DNA from: Lineus longissimus
Lineage: Eukaryota > Nemertea > Pilidiophora > Heteronemertea > Lineidae
Assembly: GCF_910592395.1 (NCBI RefSeq)
Contig: NC_088309.1
Location: 3,476,501-3,540,500 of the forward strand
Length of the DNA: 64,000 nucleotides
Direction: 5' to 3'
Part shown: piece after piece, positions 26,740 through 38,038 of the stretch
Numbering within the stretch: position 1 is the stretch's first letter
How the letters are laid out: every line of letters begins with the position of its first letter
Program-made: the position numbers and the translations under genes
Notes under the pieces: model-generated
What the model was told of the DNA's origin: nothing
Seen by the model: the letters and a program-made list of their open reading frames with translations, nothing else
Databases searched by the model: none

Positions 26740-29700
26740 GTAAGATCATCTCTTTCCTATGTAACTTTCTCATACATTTGTTTCTACATCAAGACTGGTG
26801 TGGTCGTGTATGCATTATGACTTTCATTTCTTTACTCTCAATCTGGCGTTGTTTCTTCAATGAAAGGGCGAGCCAGATTTGGCTTATGAGACACTCTTAA
26901 CTTCTATTTCTAATGCCAGTCACTTCTTGAAGGCAGTTTACATCCTACATTTAAGTAGCTTACGGCCATCCAAGAGCTTCCAACGGCACTTCCCCATTCT
27001 GTTTACGGGGAAAACGTCTTACCATTAGGGCATTGGGATTGGTTGGTTCTGTAAGGTTACAGTTTCTCCATGTCTACCACAGCTTTATCCTGTTGCACTT
27101 GCCGTGGGCCCCTGTCAACTGCAGAAGGGATCAATTGTTGTTGAGCCACTCTTAATCTTTCCAAGACTACTATTTCGTCTTAGCGTTGTGTCCTGAGGAC
27201 AGGTAGCTTTTTCTAGGAAAGGGAATGATGAAATGTTGGAAAGTGAAGTGGCGGCATCACTTCAATTGTGTTTGTATGTGGATCAATGTATTTGGTTAGG
27301 GTTTTTCACTATGTTTGTAGTTCTCACAGCTATCATATCTTAAGGATGGGCACTTGCTGACTTGAAAAGAAAGTGTTACAATCTTGAACGCATTGAATTT
27401 TTATCATTCAATTTATGATTACAGTTGTATTTCAATGGTTAATCTCCTTTTTAGCTCACCTCTGGGGAGCTTATACGATACCATGGCGTCCGTCGTCCGT
27501 CGTCATCCGTTAGTGGAGCACGTTTCCTTACCGCTAGGGCTAAATGGCTAAAACTTGGTGTGATGGTAGCTTTGGGCAATATGCCCAGACTTATTTTTCT
27601 TTTTCGCGAGGTGACCTACTTTCTGGCCTCCAGGTGGCCATTTTGGAAATTGTTTTTTGCCTTTTTGAAGCTAATGGTTATACGTAGAGTGACGAAATTT
27701 TTATGGTGGGTGTATCTAATAAGGTTAAATGACATATCACCCTGGTTTTTGATTTGACCTACTTTTCAAGGTCACAGAGGTCAACATTCACCGATAGGTG
27801 GCACGTTTCGTTTCTATTTGAGATAGAAGGTTCAAAACTTGTGAGGACATATATCTAGAGACCCTCTATTCTACCCCAAAAATTTGTCCCTTGGACTTCA
27901 AATATGGCCACCAACTTAGTTATCAATGCTGTTAGGATAGGTTGCCTAGGTTGAAGCTACAGCTGCATTGGAGTAAAATGCAATATCGACATTCATTTCA
28001 TAACCAGGCCTAAGTATATTAGCCATCTCCATGGTGACCAAAAGTGTATCCGTGGTCACTGATCGCATCATCTGCACCTTGCCAACAAGATATTGCTTTC
28101 ATCACTGGTTATTAGACATTCTTTTCTGATCGAGACTAACTTATGACATGGGCCAATCGATCAGAAGTAGCCTCATATATTTCTATCCAGGCATTAATGA
28201 CCTTGGAGCCTTTGCGTTCACTCTCTTGTGATTTTCATTTCACTCCATCAATGCTTCTGCTAAAGTCTTAAAAACTGTCCGTGCAAATGCAGTGTTATTT
28301 GGGCTGTACATAGAGCCAAATTAGCTCTTGGTATTAGGAGAAAAATGATGAAAAATGCTCTCAGAATGATACAACCAGGAAACATGCTCTTCCTGCGAAT
28401 TCTAGCTGAAAGAGATACATTCACATTTCTTTCTATTTCGGGCGAGGTCAATGTTGCCATGGATATGAAATAGATCTTTTGTGTTACCGGTTGATAAGTA
28501 TCATAATGCTGACAACATTGATTTCAGTGTTGTGGTGATAACCAATACATCGGAAAATCTTGCCTTGAAATAGTTCTTGTTTGAATGATGATAAGGGTGA
28601 CAGGCGTGAGGGCCACTTGATACTCACTGGCCAAGCGCTTTTGCATACCCACACTTGGACCCTCAGCATCACTGCCTATTCAAGCTACTCATTCAATGGC
28701 ACATCACCCCTGATTAAGGCCCACATTGATATTGATGGGAGTGACAATTCTAGACTCAGTTTGATCTAAATTCAATCTATTCCATCATCATCAGTTGAAT
28801 GTTTGTTGAAACCTCGAGTAGTCTTTGGTTCATCAGTGTATGTGACCTTGACATTGGTTTTCAAAGCTCAAGGTCAAGGTTGAAGTGCTCTGTGATGAGT
28901 GTCATTTAGATAAGATGTAAACAGCTGGAGCAGATGGCAAATCAATCAGCCAATCATGAAAAGTTCAATGAAAATTCCAATCCTTTCATCAAAGTCTTCA
29001 AATTTGAAATTGGCAAATCTGTTTGAGTGGTCCTTGTAAAGGAGATTTAGCAATGGTTTTCAGGTCTTTGTGAGATTGGGTTTTGATTGGAATTCTCAGT
29101 TTATTGATTGGTGTTTATGAAATGGTTTGGTTTGAATCAGTGTGGTCCTCTTCTGATGTGGTTGTCAATAATGTGTCAATGTGTCAAGCTGTATTGTAAA
29201 GGGGGAATCTATTTTAATCTTAATACAAGGAAGCTGAAAAAAGGCCACCATAAAATAAAATTCCTTTAATTTTATCTTTAAACCAGAATATTTTCCTCTT
29301 CTCAGACATTAGAATGCACACCCCTATAAAACAGTGGGGTCGATTTCAGTTATAAGTTACAAAAAGATTTATTGCTGTTACTTGTGGTAAAATGATCGTT
29401 AAACTGCTTGGAAATGGATTTTGTTTTATTTTACCTCCTGATTGTGTTATGAGTTGAGTTGAAATTGGATGAAAATACATTAGGCTGTTATGATGCTTTT
29501 AAGGTGATAGTGTTCAAAAAGGGATTTGCCAATGTCAGGCCTACAGCTTCTGGTTATGCTGTTCAGTCAAAAATCATCAGTTCAGTTTCTCTTAAACCTT
29601 TAATCAGCAGATTTGAATACATAAGATGGCTTCTGTCATTCCATAACGCTGAGAGTGGCCGCCTAAGGTTTCCTTCACAGTGCCATAAAAAACTATTGAC

Positions 29701-30566
29701 GTCTCTCAAGATTTCTGTAGGTCTGTAATGAATGCTGAAAGGCATCTTTCTACCTGAATGTGAAATACTGATCTGCCTAGGTTGTCTTTGTGAGTTGGTA
29801 TTTGGCAGTGTATCTCATTCAGCTTTGTTCAGCTTTTTATTTCAACTTCATGTCAGAATGCCAATCGATATTTAAGTCCACATTGAATAACATTTGAATT
29901 GATTTAAAAGTAGCATTATGACACTACACTATAGCTTTTGTGTTGGACATGTTTGAACTTAACGTGATATTCTATGGATTAAGCTTCCTAAACAGAGAAG
30001 GCAGAGTTTCATCATTCCCAAGTAACTGCATGGTCAGGGATAAAATGACCAACAGCGGAGATATGCATGACTATCAGGGTTATTTCCACCTGCAGCACCA
30101 GTTCCACTACCATCTCTTCTGTATAGGATCAAATAACTCAAGAAATTATCTTTCATCTGTGAGCTTAATACCTTAGGAATCTATTTCTTTGTATTCTTTT
30201 TAACCGTATATATCTCATGATGATGTGACATTATCTTTGGAATCTACATCTACATTTCACCTCAAGTTTATCAAGTTATCTTTTGTAAGACTATGCACAG
30301 CTATGTAGCTAAATTATCGACATGATGATGAAGTGAACTTGGTGACATTGTGTATGACAATTGATGATACTGTCTGGTTGCGGGGATGTCAGGTGGAGTA
30401 ATGAAGCTGCACTTTGATCAATCCCTTATTTGCATTGATGTTCTTGCTAACATCACTTTGCATACTTCACAAATCTTATATAAGGCATGCATTATTTTCC
30501 GACTTTATGATGACATTTACTTAGATTTGACATCGTGTAACAATCGATTTGGTTGTCTACTTGCAG
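26740..30566 (+). other. Intron
   Basis: This lies between the candidate alternative first exon and the charged-helix exon. It contains a dispersed-repeat-like segment at 27451-27920. The remainder shows no recognisable feature. Confidence 0.55.
27451..27920. repeat. Dispersed repeat with GTCCGTCGTCCGTC motif
   Basis: The segment starts ttagctcacctctggggagc and soon carries the CGTCCGTCGTCCGTCGTC run, followed by blocks such as gtgacctactttctggcc, atttgacctacttttcaagg and tcaaatatggcc. This layout matches a dispersed repeat I know from several invertebrate genomes, but I cannot assign it to a transposon class and its ends are approximate. Confidence 0.45.
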
Positions 30567-30673
30567 AGATGTGCATACAGAGAAGTTGCAGCGTCAGGAA
30601 GAGATGCGACGCGTCCGTGATCATATTGAGAGGCAACAGGAGGAGGAATACAGGAGGAAAGAACAGGAACAAG
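30567..30673 (+). CDS. APBA1: APBA charged-helix linker exon
   Basis: The acceptor ggttgtctacttgcag and donor ACAAG|gtgagt bracket 107 nt, phase 2 in and 1 out. With AG from upstream it encodes R-DVHTEK, then LQRQEEMRRVRDHIERQQ, then EEEYRRKEQEQ. The run of Glu, Arg, Gln and Lys without proline or glycine predicts a long helix, either coiled coil or single charged helix. I do not recall such a helix in vertebrate Mint linkers, so this may be lineage-specific or a dimerisation element. The phase fits joining from 2656, 5604, 8494 or the candidate start exon at 26739. Confidence 0.8.
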
Positions 30674-30699
30674 GTGAGTGGGAAAGATAGTTGTCGGCT

Positions 30700-31095
30700 G
30701 GACTGGTTCCCTTGACTGATGGTGTTTCCCTTGTCAAGGACTGAGGGTGCGGTCTGTTTCCCTTGTCAAGGACTGAAGGTGCTGTGTGTTTCCCTTGTCA
30801 AGGACTGATGGTGTTGTCTGGTTCTCTTGTCAAGGACTGAGGGTGCAGTCTGTTTCCCTTGTCAAGGACTGAGGGTGCAGTCTGTTTCCCTTGTCAAGGA
30901 CTGAGGGTGCAGTCTGTTTCCCTTGTCAAGGACTGAGGGTGCAGTCTGTTTCCCTTGTCAAGGACTGAGGGTGCAGTCTGTTTCCCTTGTCAAGGACTGA
31001 AGGTGCTGTCTATTTCCCTTGGCAAGGACTGAACGTGCTGTGCTGTCTGTTTCCCTTGGCAAAGACTGAACGTGCTGTCTGGTTCACTTGTCTGA
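30700..31095. repeat. 32-bp minisatellite, about 11 copies
   Basis: The unit reads tttcccttgtcaaggactga followed by gggtgcagtctg. Central copies are nearly identical and edge copies degenerate (ccttggcaagg, tcttgtcaagg). Each unit contains CCTTGTCAAGG, a small palindrome with a one-base centre. The array begins almost directly after the 5' splice site of the charged-helix exon. Confidence 0.9.
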
Positions 31096-31591
31096 TATCC
31101 ACCCATCCATCTTAAAGCAAATGCCTCTTCGCAAATTCTTGCGATTCGATTTCCAACTGAATGCCTTGGCGACTATCACCAGTTTGAATTTCTGATTAGA
31201 TTTCTACCTTTGTGGTACGTCTGGGTAATTCGCCTCCAGGAATCCAGAGACTTCTCCTTCCTGATAGTCATTGGAAAATTCTATGCAAATGATATCACTG
31301 GAAAGGATTCCTCATGGTTGGGAATTATGGAACATGTATTATTCCCCAGATGATGAAAATCTCAATCAATTTCTTGGGGTTCAGTTGTGTTTTTGCTTGC
31401 ATGTACTGAGGGTGACAAAAGGAATTAGCTTAAAGTGGCCCTGTCATGATGCGGTCAGGTTGGAATCAGTATGATATTGAGAGTTGGTGGTGTTTGCAGA
31501 AGAAATGAACTTGCAAAAACGTCCAGCTTTGGGAACTTTAGCAGCTGTTGCATTTTGGTGGTTTCCTATAGCAAGCTTCAACTGTCAATTG

Positions 31592-31628
31592 TGGATAATA
31601 TACCCATTGCCAATGGGTATATTATCCA
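31592..31628. repeat. 37-bp near-perfect palindrome
   Basis: The left arm is tggataatatacccattg and the right arm caatgggtatattatcca. The arms are exact 18-bp reverse complements separated by a single C. A one-base spacer favours cruciform extrusion or intermolecular pairing over a normal RNA hairpin. No flanking target duplication was seen. Confidence 0.9.
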
Positions 31629-32262
31629 TTCCGTATTTGAGAACATCAGTTGCAAATAGGTTGACTCTAGTATGTTCCATCTCATCATGTCTGCCTCATT
31701 TCATGACGGAGTGTCTCACGAGGAGGTGAAATACCCTTGGGTAGTATCTCATGACACAATGGTTGTCAGTGTGACATTTCAAGCAACATACTTCAGTCCA
31801 GGGTGATTTCATTTTCAGCAAGGAATAAGTAGTTGGTAACATTCCAATGCTAGTTCCGAGTGTTGCTAACTTGGTTGGTACAAGGAAAGGCACCGGATAA
31901 ACTGATGCTGCTTTCCCATTAACATCGATCCTGAAGCCAGAGGCATCAGCATTTTCAAAGTAGAATGTAAACATAATTCGAGGTTGTACCGGTTTTTAGG
32001 GTTGTTGACAATTTGATAGAAGTGGTGTAGTAAGGGCAATGAGTATGCTCAGCAGTTGGAAAAACAGGGAAAGAGTTATGGACCTTGGAAACAAAGTGCA
32101 TACTATTAGAATTGCTGTCTTTGAATATCTGCAGTTCAGATTCGGCAGTTTTTCATCAACTGATATGAAATGGTGAGTTCTGTTTGATTGGCTGCCGATG
32201 TTGTGAAATGATTACCATTAAAACTATAAGAAATCTCTGTTTGTTTTGTTTCGCCTCTCCAG

Positions 32263-32346
32263 TGCATGATATTGAAGATGACGGGGAGAATTTGCTGTCT
32301 CATCATTACACCAGGAATGATGGCAAGAAGTACCAGCCGGCAAGAG
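32263..32346 (+). CDS. APBA1: APBA 84-nt linker exon
   Basis: The acceptor tgtttcgcctctccag and donor AAGAG|gtgagt bracket 84 nt, phase 1 in and 1 out. It encodes V-HDIEDDGENLLSHHYTRNDG, then KKYQPAR, with G at the next junction. The exon is acidic at its start and basic at its end, has no recognised domain, and is symmetrical, so skipping would keep the frame. It continues the pre-PTB linker. Confidence 0.8.
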
Positions 32347-35300
32347 GTGAGTGAAGTGACTTGCCTAAGGTGTGGGACATAGACTGTACATCTTCTTCAT
32401 TACCATGTACAGTGTCTCTATTCTGGTTTGGGAAGTCACTTTGTTATGACTAGCTAGTGATCATCTCATTAAAAGACAAGGTTAGGAAATGTCATGAAGT
32501 CGGACTTGATCGTGACCTTTCTTAAACCTTTTTGAAATCCTCTTAGGTATTAGGCTAGAATTTTTACTGATAATAAAGTTCTAAGATATCCCAAGTTTTT
32601 TAGTCTTCCTGAAATCCTTTTAGTGTTGTTGGACTCTGTTTTGAATGCTCAGTGCTTAAGCAGCAATATTCTCTGTTGGGTTTATATACTAAAGATGGAA
32701 AAAGGTTGTATTCATGGCAACAAAGTGATCTTCTGGATAACGGCAAATGTAATGGGTTTGTGAAAGGAAAAATTGTTGATTTGGAAAGTCAGCGAGTAAA
32801 ACAGTCAAAAGCACTAAGTCTTCAAGGAGGTACCATCTTGAACATAAATGAGTAAACCGGAGCCAAAATTGCCAAAATTGTTTGAATACTGTGTGTGTAA
32901 CTGTTCCATGGGCTTGAGACTCTTTTCTCCATATCTGCCTTATCTTTGCTGTCCTATCCCCTCCATTTCCAGCTCCAGTATGCTCCTCTCATTGTTCTTT
33001 TTGCTGGTTTTGTTTTTTCTTTCAATATAGCAAATAAGTGAATATTCCTTGTCTAGTCCTAATCTAGTCTGAAATTAGCCTGTTAGTAAAAGTAAGATTT
33101 TACTGAATATCGTACTAAGAGATTAAGTACCCAGTTTGTGACTTTTGTCCGTGATTCTTAAATGCACCTCTCAACATTTTGAAGTATGGAAAGAGTCGAA
33201 AATATCACTTCTGAAGAAGTGTGTTCCCCACCCTAAGTTGGTAAGAGAATGAATACATCCTTAACTTCTGTCTTCCGTAGTTCCAGTCAACCCCCCCCCC
33301 CCCAAATCACCCTCTACAAGTCTTTCTTTTTACCCCCTTACCAATATCTGAGACATTTTTGCCGACACACACAACATATTTCATTGATATTTCGATTAAG
33401 ATGGACAGTACTCTCTGCTGAAAGTAGCATATTCGAAACTTTCTTCCAGTGCGGCAAAGTACCATTAGGTCAGCTGCTAAAGTTTTTTTGACTGTATGTG
33501 GCATTCTTTTATGTCAAGGTAAAATCAATTTCAAAGTTGGCATGCGTAGCAGGGGTTTGGTGGCAATACATGTAGGTCATGCTGTCATAGATGGCTAAAA
33601 GACAGCCATGATGTAAATACTGCTTATGGCACATTTCCAACATCATTCTCTGTGCTGTCTTAACCCCTTGCTATGCATTGCCGGAGAACACAATTTAAGT
33701 GAAGAAGTATTTGAAAATTTCCGAATGGCTGCATGTTTGGTAAGCATGGGGAGAACTGTCCATCCTACTATAGTCATTGCATCATCCAAATGTGCAAAGT
33801 AACTAGTATTAATCTATGAAATTGGCTCTAGATATTGAAGAAGGATGCAGAGTGTTTCATAGCAATGCAGCATTAGTGTCTTATTGCTGATCCAAGAGAA
33901 AGAAACCAAGTAAAACATAAAGAGTAAAAATCGACTGTTTTGCATTATTGTTATGAGACACGTTGTATTTCTACCATTTTGAAGTTCAACAATAGCCCAG
34001 AGTAACGGAGAATGTACTAAGTTAATTAAAGCACGTATCATGTCATGTTTCATATACTAAGTTGCACTGTTTGGTGCTGCCTGCTGTTCATCTGGTAACT
34101 TTTCAAGTGACTTTTATTTTTTTAGAAAATAGTTTTTTCTCCTAGATGTTTTCAGTAAGGTTGTACTTGTAAAAGGTAAACATGTTTTTGATGATGATTC
34201 TTTTAGAAGCAGCTGGTCTCTTTGTCGTATACCTATACGTATTATGTAGTTGATCAATCAGATTGGTGAAATTAGCAGATTTTGTGTGTTGTAATTTTTC
34301 TTCAGCATTTAATTTGTCTTTTAAGTGGAAAAGGATGATAAGTTCTCGATAAATGGCAGATTCAAATTTACCAGTATCTCTCATTCGAATCTGCAAGATA
34401 TGCTTGTAGTCTGATTGGCATATTTCCCCGTTAGATATCCACACTTTTGGTGTGTGATGTAAAAGGTGTGATATGGATGATAAACACTTCTTTCCACTCA
34501 ATTTCCTGATTATATCACGATGCATAGCATAGTAACTGTGAAGCTTGCATTATTCATCTCGACCACATGTATTGCATACGTCACAAATCAAGGCATGCTC
34601 AAAACAGCTCCATCAGAATTTCTGTCGTATTTCATGCCTCTCTGATCCGAGTGGGAAATGCTGAGACTTGGAAGGCAGTGTGTTGTGATAAGATGTCAGC
34701 ACTGTGCCGTTGAATTGAAGGCAAAAAAGGCTTATTGTTGTTGCCTTGAGTCCTCGCATGTTTTATAATGAGAGTGTAATCTGGCTTAGACAAAAAAGAA
34801 ACTAAAACTTTGCCATCACCCACACGCAAGGTAATCATCAATATTCTTTTTGACGTTAAGCTAATCCAATTCGTAGTAAGGAAATTATTTCCACCGATTT
34901 TTTTGTAAAATAACGAGGAAAGTGAGAGCAAATTGGCTAAGCCTTGTGTGTCATGGCATTATTTTGCTCATATTGCGTGGCCACAGGCCATATATAACAA
35001 CAACAACAAAAGCTGTTATGCTTTATGATTTGTGCAGTAGCACTGGTTGTATTTTAGCTCAAAATTCAGAGTCATAGATAGGTTTATAGAGCTGTCACAA
35101 ATATATCGCCAATGGTCCCAATAGGGCTAGGTCATGCGTGGCTGTGGATGCTGGCATTAATGTAACCAAAGAAGTGACAGTAATGTTTAATACCCAGGTT
35201 GTAATGCAAAATAGCACGTCAAGACACCTTCAGTGTTGAGATGCTGTTTGTAGTGCTACATATGAACCTAGAGATGATAGCAATCTACAACATTATATCT

Positions 35301-37507
35301 TAACTGATTGTACTGTCTTTGCATTTAATGGTCAGACACATTCAGGATGGTCTTGAGAAGTTCCTCATCAGATATAATCTCTATAGAATTGCCAATAAAA
35401 TGCCTTCATTAACTGCTAACCTCTTTATGTAAATGTCATTACCTCATTCTACACATCTGACATTCTCTCAAATCTAACAAATATAAAGTACGATTGACCC
35501 TCTTTGCCGTAATCCAAGACTTCACCCCTAATTGGGCTCCCCGAGTTTCGGATAAGCAATTATAAGAAGTGATGAATCTCAATTTTTGCAGCAGAATATC
35601 TCAAGAATGAAGAGATGTGGCATAGTTAAGTCAAAAGTGTATAAGGACCTTGGCAAGAGGTAACTCGAGTTGTGCATATATATTTCATGTATATTGACAA
35701 ACGAGAGAGTAGTTTGTGGTAATGCTGAGGGTCAGATCCTCGAAGGAGTAGCTGCCTGCCTTAGAAGTTGACACTCAAATAGTTAAACCTACGATACTAA
35801 TCAGCTCTGGAATTCCAACTGATGCAATGTTGAAGTTCCGTTTGATGTTTACGCTTTGGGAGTGCCACTTTAATCACGAGGCAGAACCGTCCTTTTCTAT
35901 CAAATGGTCAGCAAGGGTTTGACATTCCTTTGAAGTTTCCATTTGCTTCTGCTGCAGTCCTCAAAGCCGTTGTGTTGGCTAGACATCAAGCCAGTGCTTC
36001 ACCCTCTTCAGTACTGAATATTCTGTTACTGCCATCTGCACATAGCAGATGCTAACAAGAGGAAATGGAGAAGAAGAAGCTGGCCATATACTTTGTATTC
36101 CCCTCTTCTTGCTCGTCGGTCTCGGAACACATAAATTGGACATGTAGACCTTTATCACCTCCTGTGCCTTGATGAACAGTTTCTATTGCTTCCTGAGGCC
36201 ATTCAGGCAAATTGATGAGACTGCAAACAATCCCTTTCACCTATCTTAAGAAATCTGCCTTAGTTGTAGCTGATGTTGGGAATAACAATGCGTAAAAAAA
36301 GACAATGGTGTCATCTTGATCTTATGCCACAGTAATATAAGGGGACTGTGGCCTTCTATATATCACTATGTAAATCTCTGTGACAGTCTGAGAGGCATTA
36401 ACTGTTGTTGTTGATGTGAATGATCTTTGTGGGTACCAAGAACCTCTTTCTATACATAGTCTTTGTTTCTTCAATGAGAATCTTTATTGTCTGCCTCATT
36501 GGTGATTGGTACAATCAATTGATGTGTAAGAGCTGATGGACCATAAAATGCAAGATATTTGGCCCTGCATCAGCACCGGGCTGCATCTTTATCTGATGCA
36601 ATATATTGAGTGCAATTAGAAACCATCACATAAGCTGTGATTGTTCTTGATACGAACCGTCTTCAGAAATCTTCCAGATATTGATACGAGGAGAGTGTGA
36701 ATTGTAGACAAACTGTTATCTTAAGTAGTCTTTACTGTTGATGTGAATGGTCACAGTCGGAAGGAGACCACCTGGATATGGTTACTCCTATCATCTTGGT
36801 TTTCGTTTGATGGCAAAGAGACTTGGAGTGAATACTTCATCTGACTAATGCAAATGTTCTGCCTATCTCACTTGTTGGTGTTCTTAATGGCAGTGGCCGT
36901 GAAATGAATACAGAATATCTGATTTTGAAATCCTCTCCTGTTGACTCTGTCAATCACTATGGCAAGACATTGTGACTTGAATGTCAAGTACATTTTAGGT
37001 TAGTGATACTTTTAGATGAATAGAATGAAATTTGTGTTCAGGAATGTCTCTTTTTGCAAACTAGATCATGTCCAGGTTCGTATGACTGAACTGATCAAGG
37101 AATGTTTCTTATCAAATCCTTGGAAGGCTCATAAGAGCTGTTAATTTTACACTGGAGCTCTCTTGTGAAATTAACTCACTTGTGTGTTAGGAAGTAGCTG
37201 TTGTCTTATGTGCATTAGATAGAGAGAGGTATCGGCAAAGAAGCAGCAGCTTCTTGTAAGTGTCATGATAACGCTCAATATATTTTTTACCATTTTTCTC
37301 CCCCAAGTTCATGTCCTTAGAAAATCCTTGTTGTGTCACTTGAAAAGTAGTGCAAAGACATGCAGATGGAAGAAAACAAGATGGGCTGCGTTGCATTGCC
37401 TTTGCATTTTGAGTGAACCTTCCCTTTTATTCTCGATTTTGCATGGTGTTGGGTTTGTTTGGTTTGTGCATGTTTTATACCATTCTGCATGCTTCTCTTT
37501 ATTTTAG
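32347..37507 (+). other. Intron
   Basis: This is a 5.2-kb intron. It contains a C13 run (33291-33303). Two minus-strand open frames at 34142-34525 and 34632-34931 lack recognisable domains and sit in AT-rich sequence, so I treat them as chance. Nothing else was found. Confidence 0.6.
33291..33303. repeat. Poly-C run (13 C)
   Basis: A homopolymer of 13 C within the intron. Its length may be unreliable, and on the minus strand it is a potential G-quadruplex. Confidence 0.9.
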
Positions 37508-38038
37508 GTTTTGACTCGGACGACGAGTACGAAGTGGAAGATGGCCGGAAACCGAATAGCAGTCGGCATATCCGTGGCAAACGTTACGCATCGGTGCCCG
37601 TGGGCGACCCGGATATAGATAGTAGTAGTTTAAGTCATAACCATGGACCTAGTCATACACAGAGACCTAACCCTGGCTCTCAAGGATCATACATGAGTCC
37701 TGCATCAACTCAAACTCTATCGAGTTCACACTCAGACTTAAGTACGGCCTCAAATAGCAGTAGTTCGTACCAACAGGACAATAGGCATAGACTGAATAAA
37801 CCTTATGGGTCCATGCCGCGGTTGAATCGAGAAAATCCATTTAACCATGGTTTCCATGATGCATCTTGTCCAAATCATGACAGTGATCCACCGGCGAATG
37901 CGTACGTGAAACATCACCAAGATGGAGGTATAACACAAGACTCTGTTTCTGTGTGCACTGTCTCCAAATCTGCACCTAGCTCCCCCAACGATGTCGCTAG
38001 TTCACCGCCTCAACATCATCAACTACGGGCACAACAAG
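37508..38038 (+). CDS. APBA1: APBA large Ser/Asn-rich linker exon
   Basis: The acceptor catgcttctctttattttag opens a 531-nt exon, phase 1 in and 1 out. With G from upstream it begins GFDSDDEYEVEDGRKP, passes a basic patch (HIRGKRYAS) and continues as a Ser-, Asn-, His- and Pro-rich disordered chain (SSSSYQQ, SAPSSPND, SSPPQHHQ), ending LRAQQ. The donor, CAAG|gtctct, is weaker than others in the gene, but its phase exactly suits the next exon. If the donor is not used, the frame runs to a TAA at 38128 with a Cys/Phe-rich tail, as expected of intron read-through. The exon is symmetrical and could be skipped. Many SP/TP and SxxS sites suggest phosphorylation. Confidence 0.8.

Larger units (their letters stand above)
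30674..32262 (+). other. Intron with minisatellite and palindrome
   Basis: This intron holds a 32-bp minisatellite starting about 40 bp after the donor (30700-31095) and a 37-bp near-perfect palindrome (31592-31628). The rest is plain AT-leaning intron. Confidence 0.65.

Noticed and set aside
34142-34931. Two minus-strand open frames (127 and 99 residues)
   Set aside because: AT-rich, no domain or signal features, no splice or promoter context; expected by chance in 64 kb of intron.
37459-37507. Upstream ATG extending the exon at 37508 (MVCACFIPF...)
   Set aside because: This stretch is the pyrimidine-rich acceptor region of the intron, and the clean ttttag junction with matching phase places the exon start at 37508.
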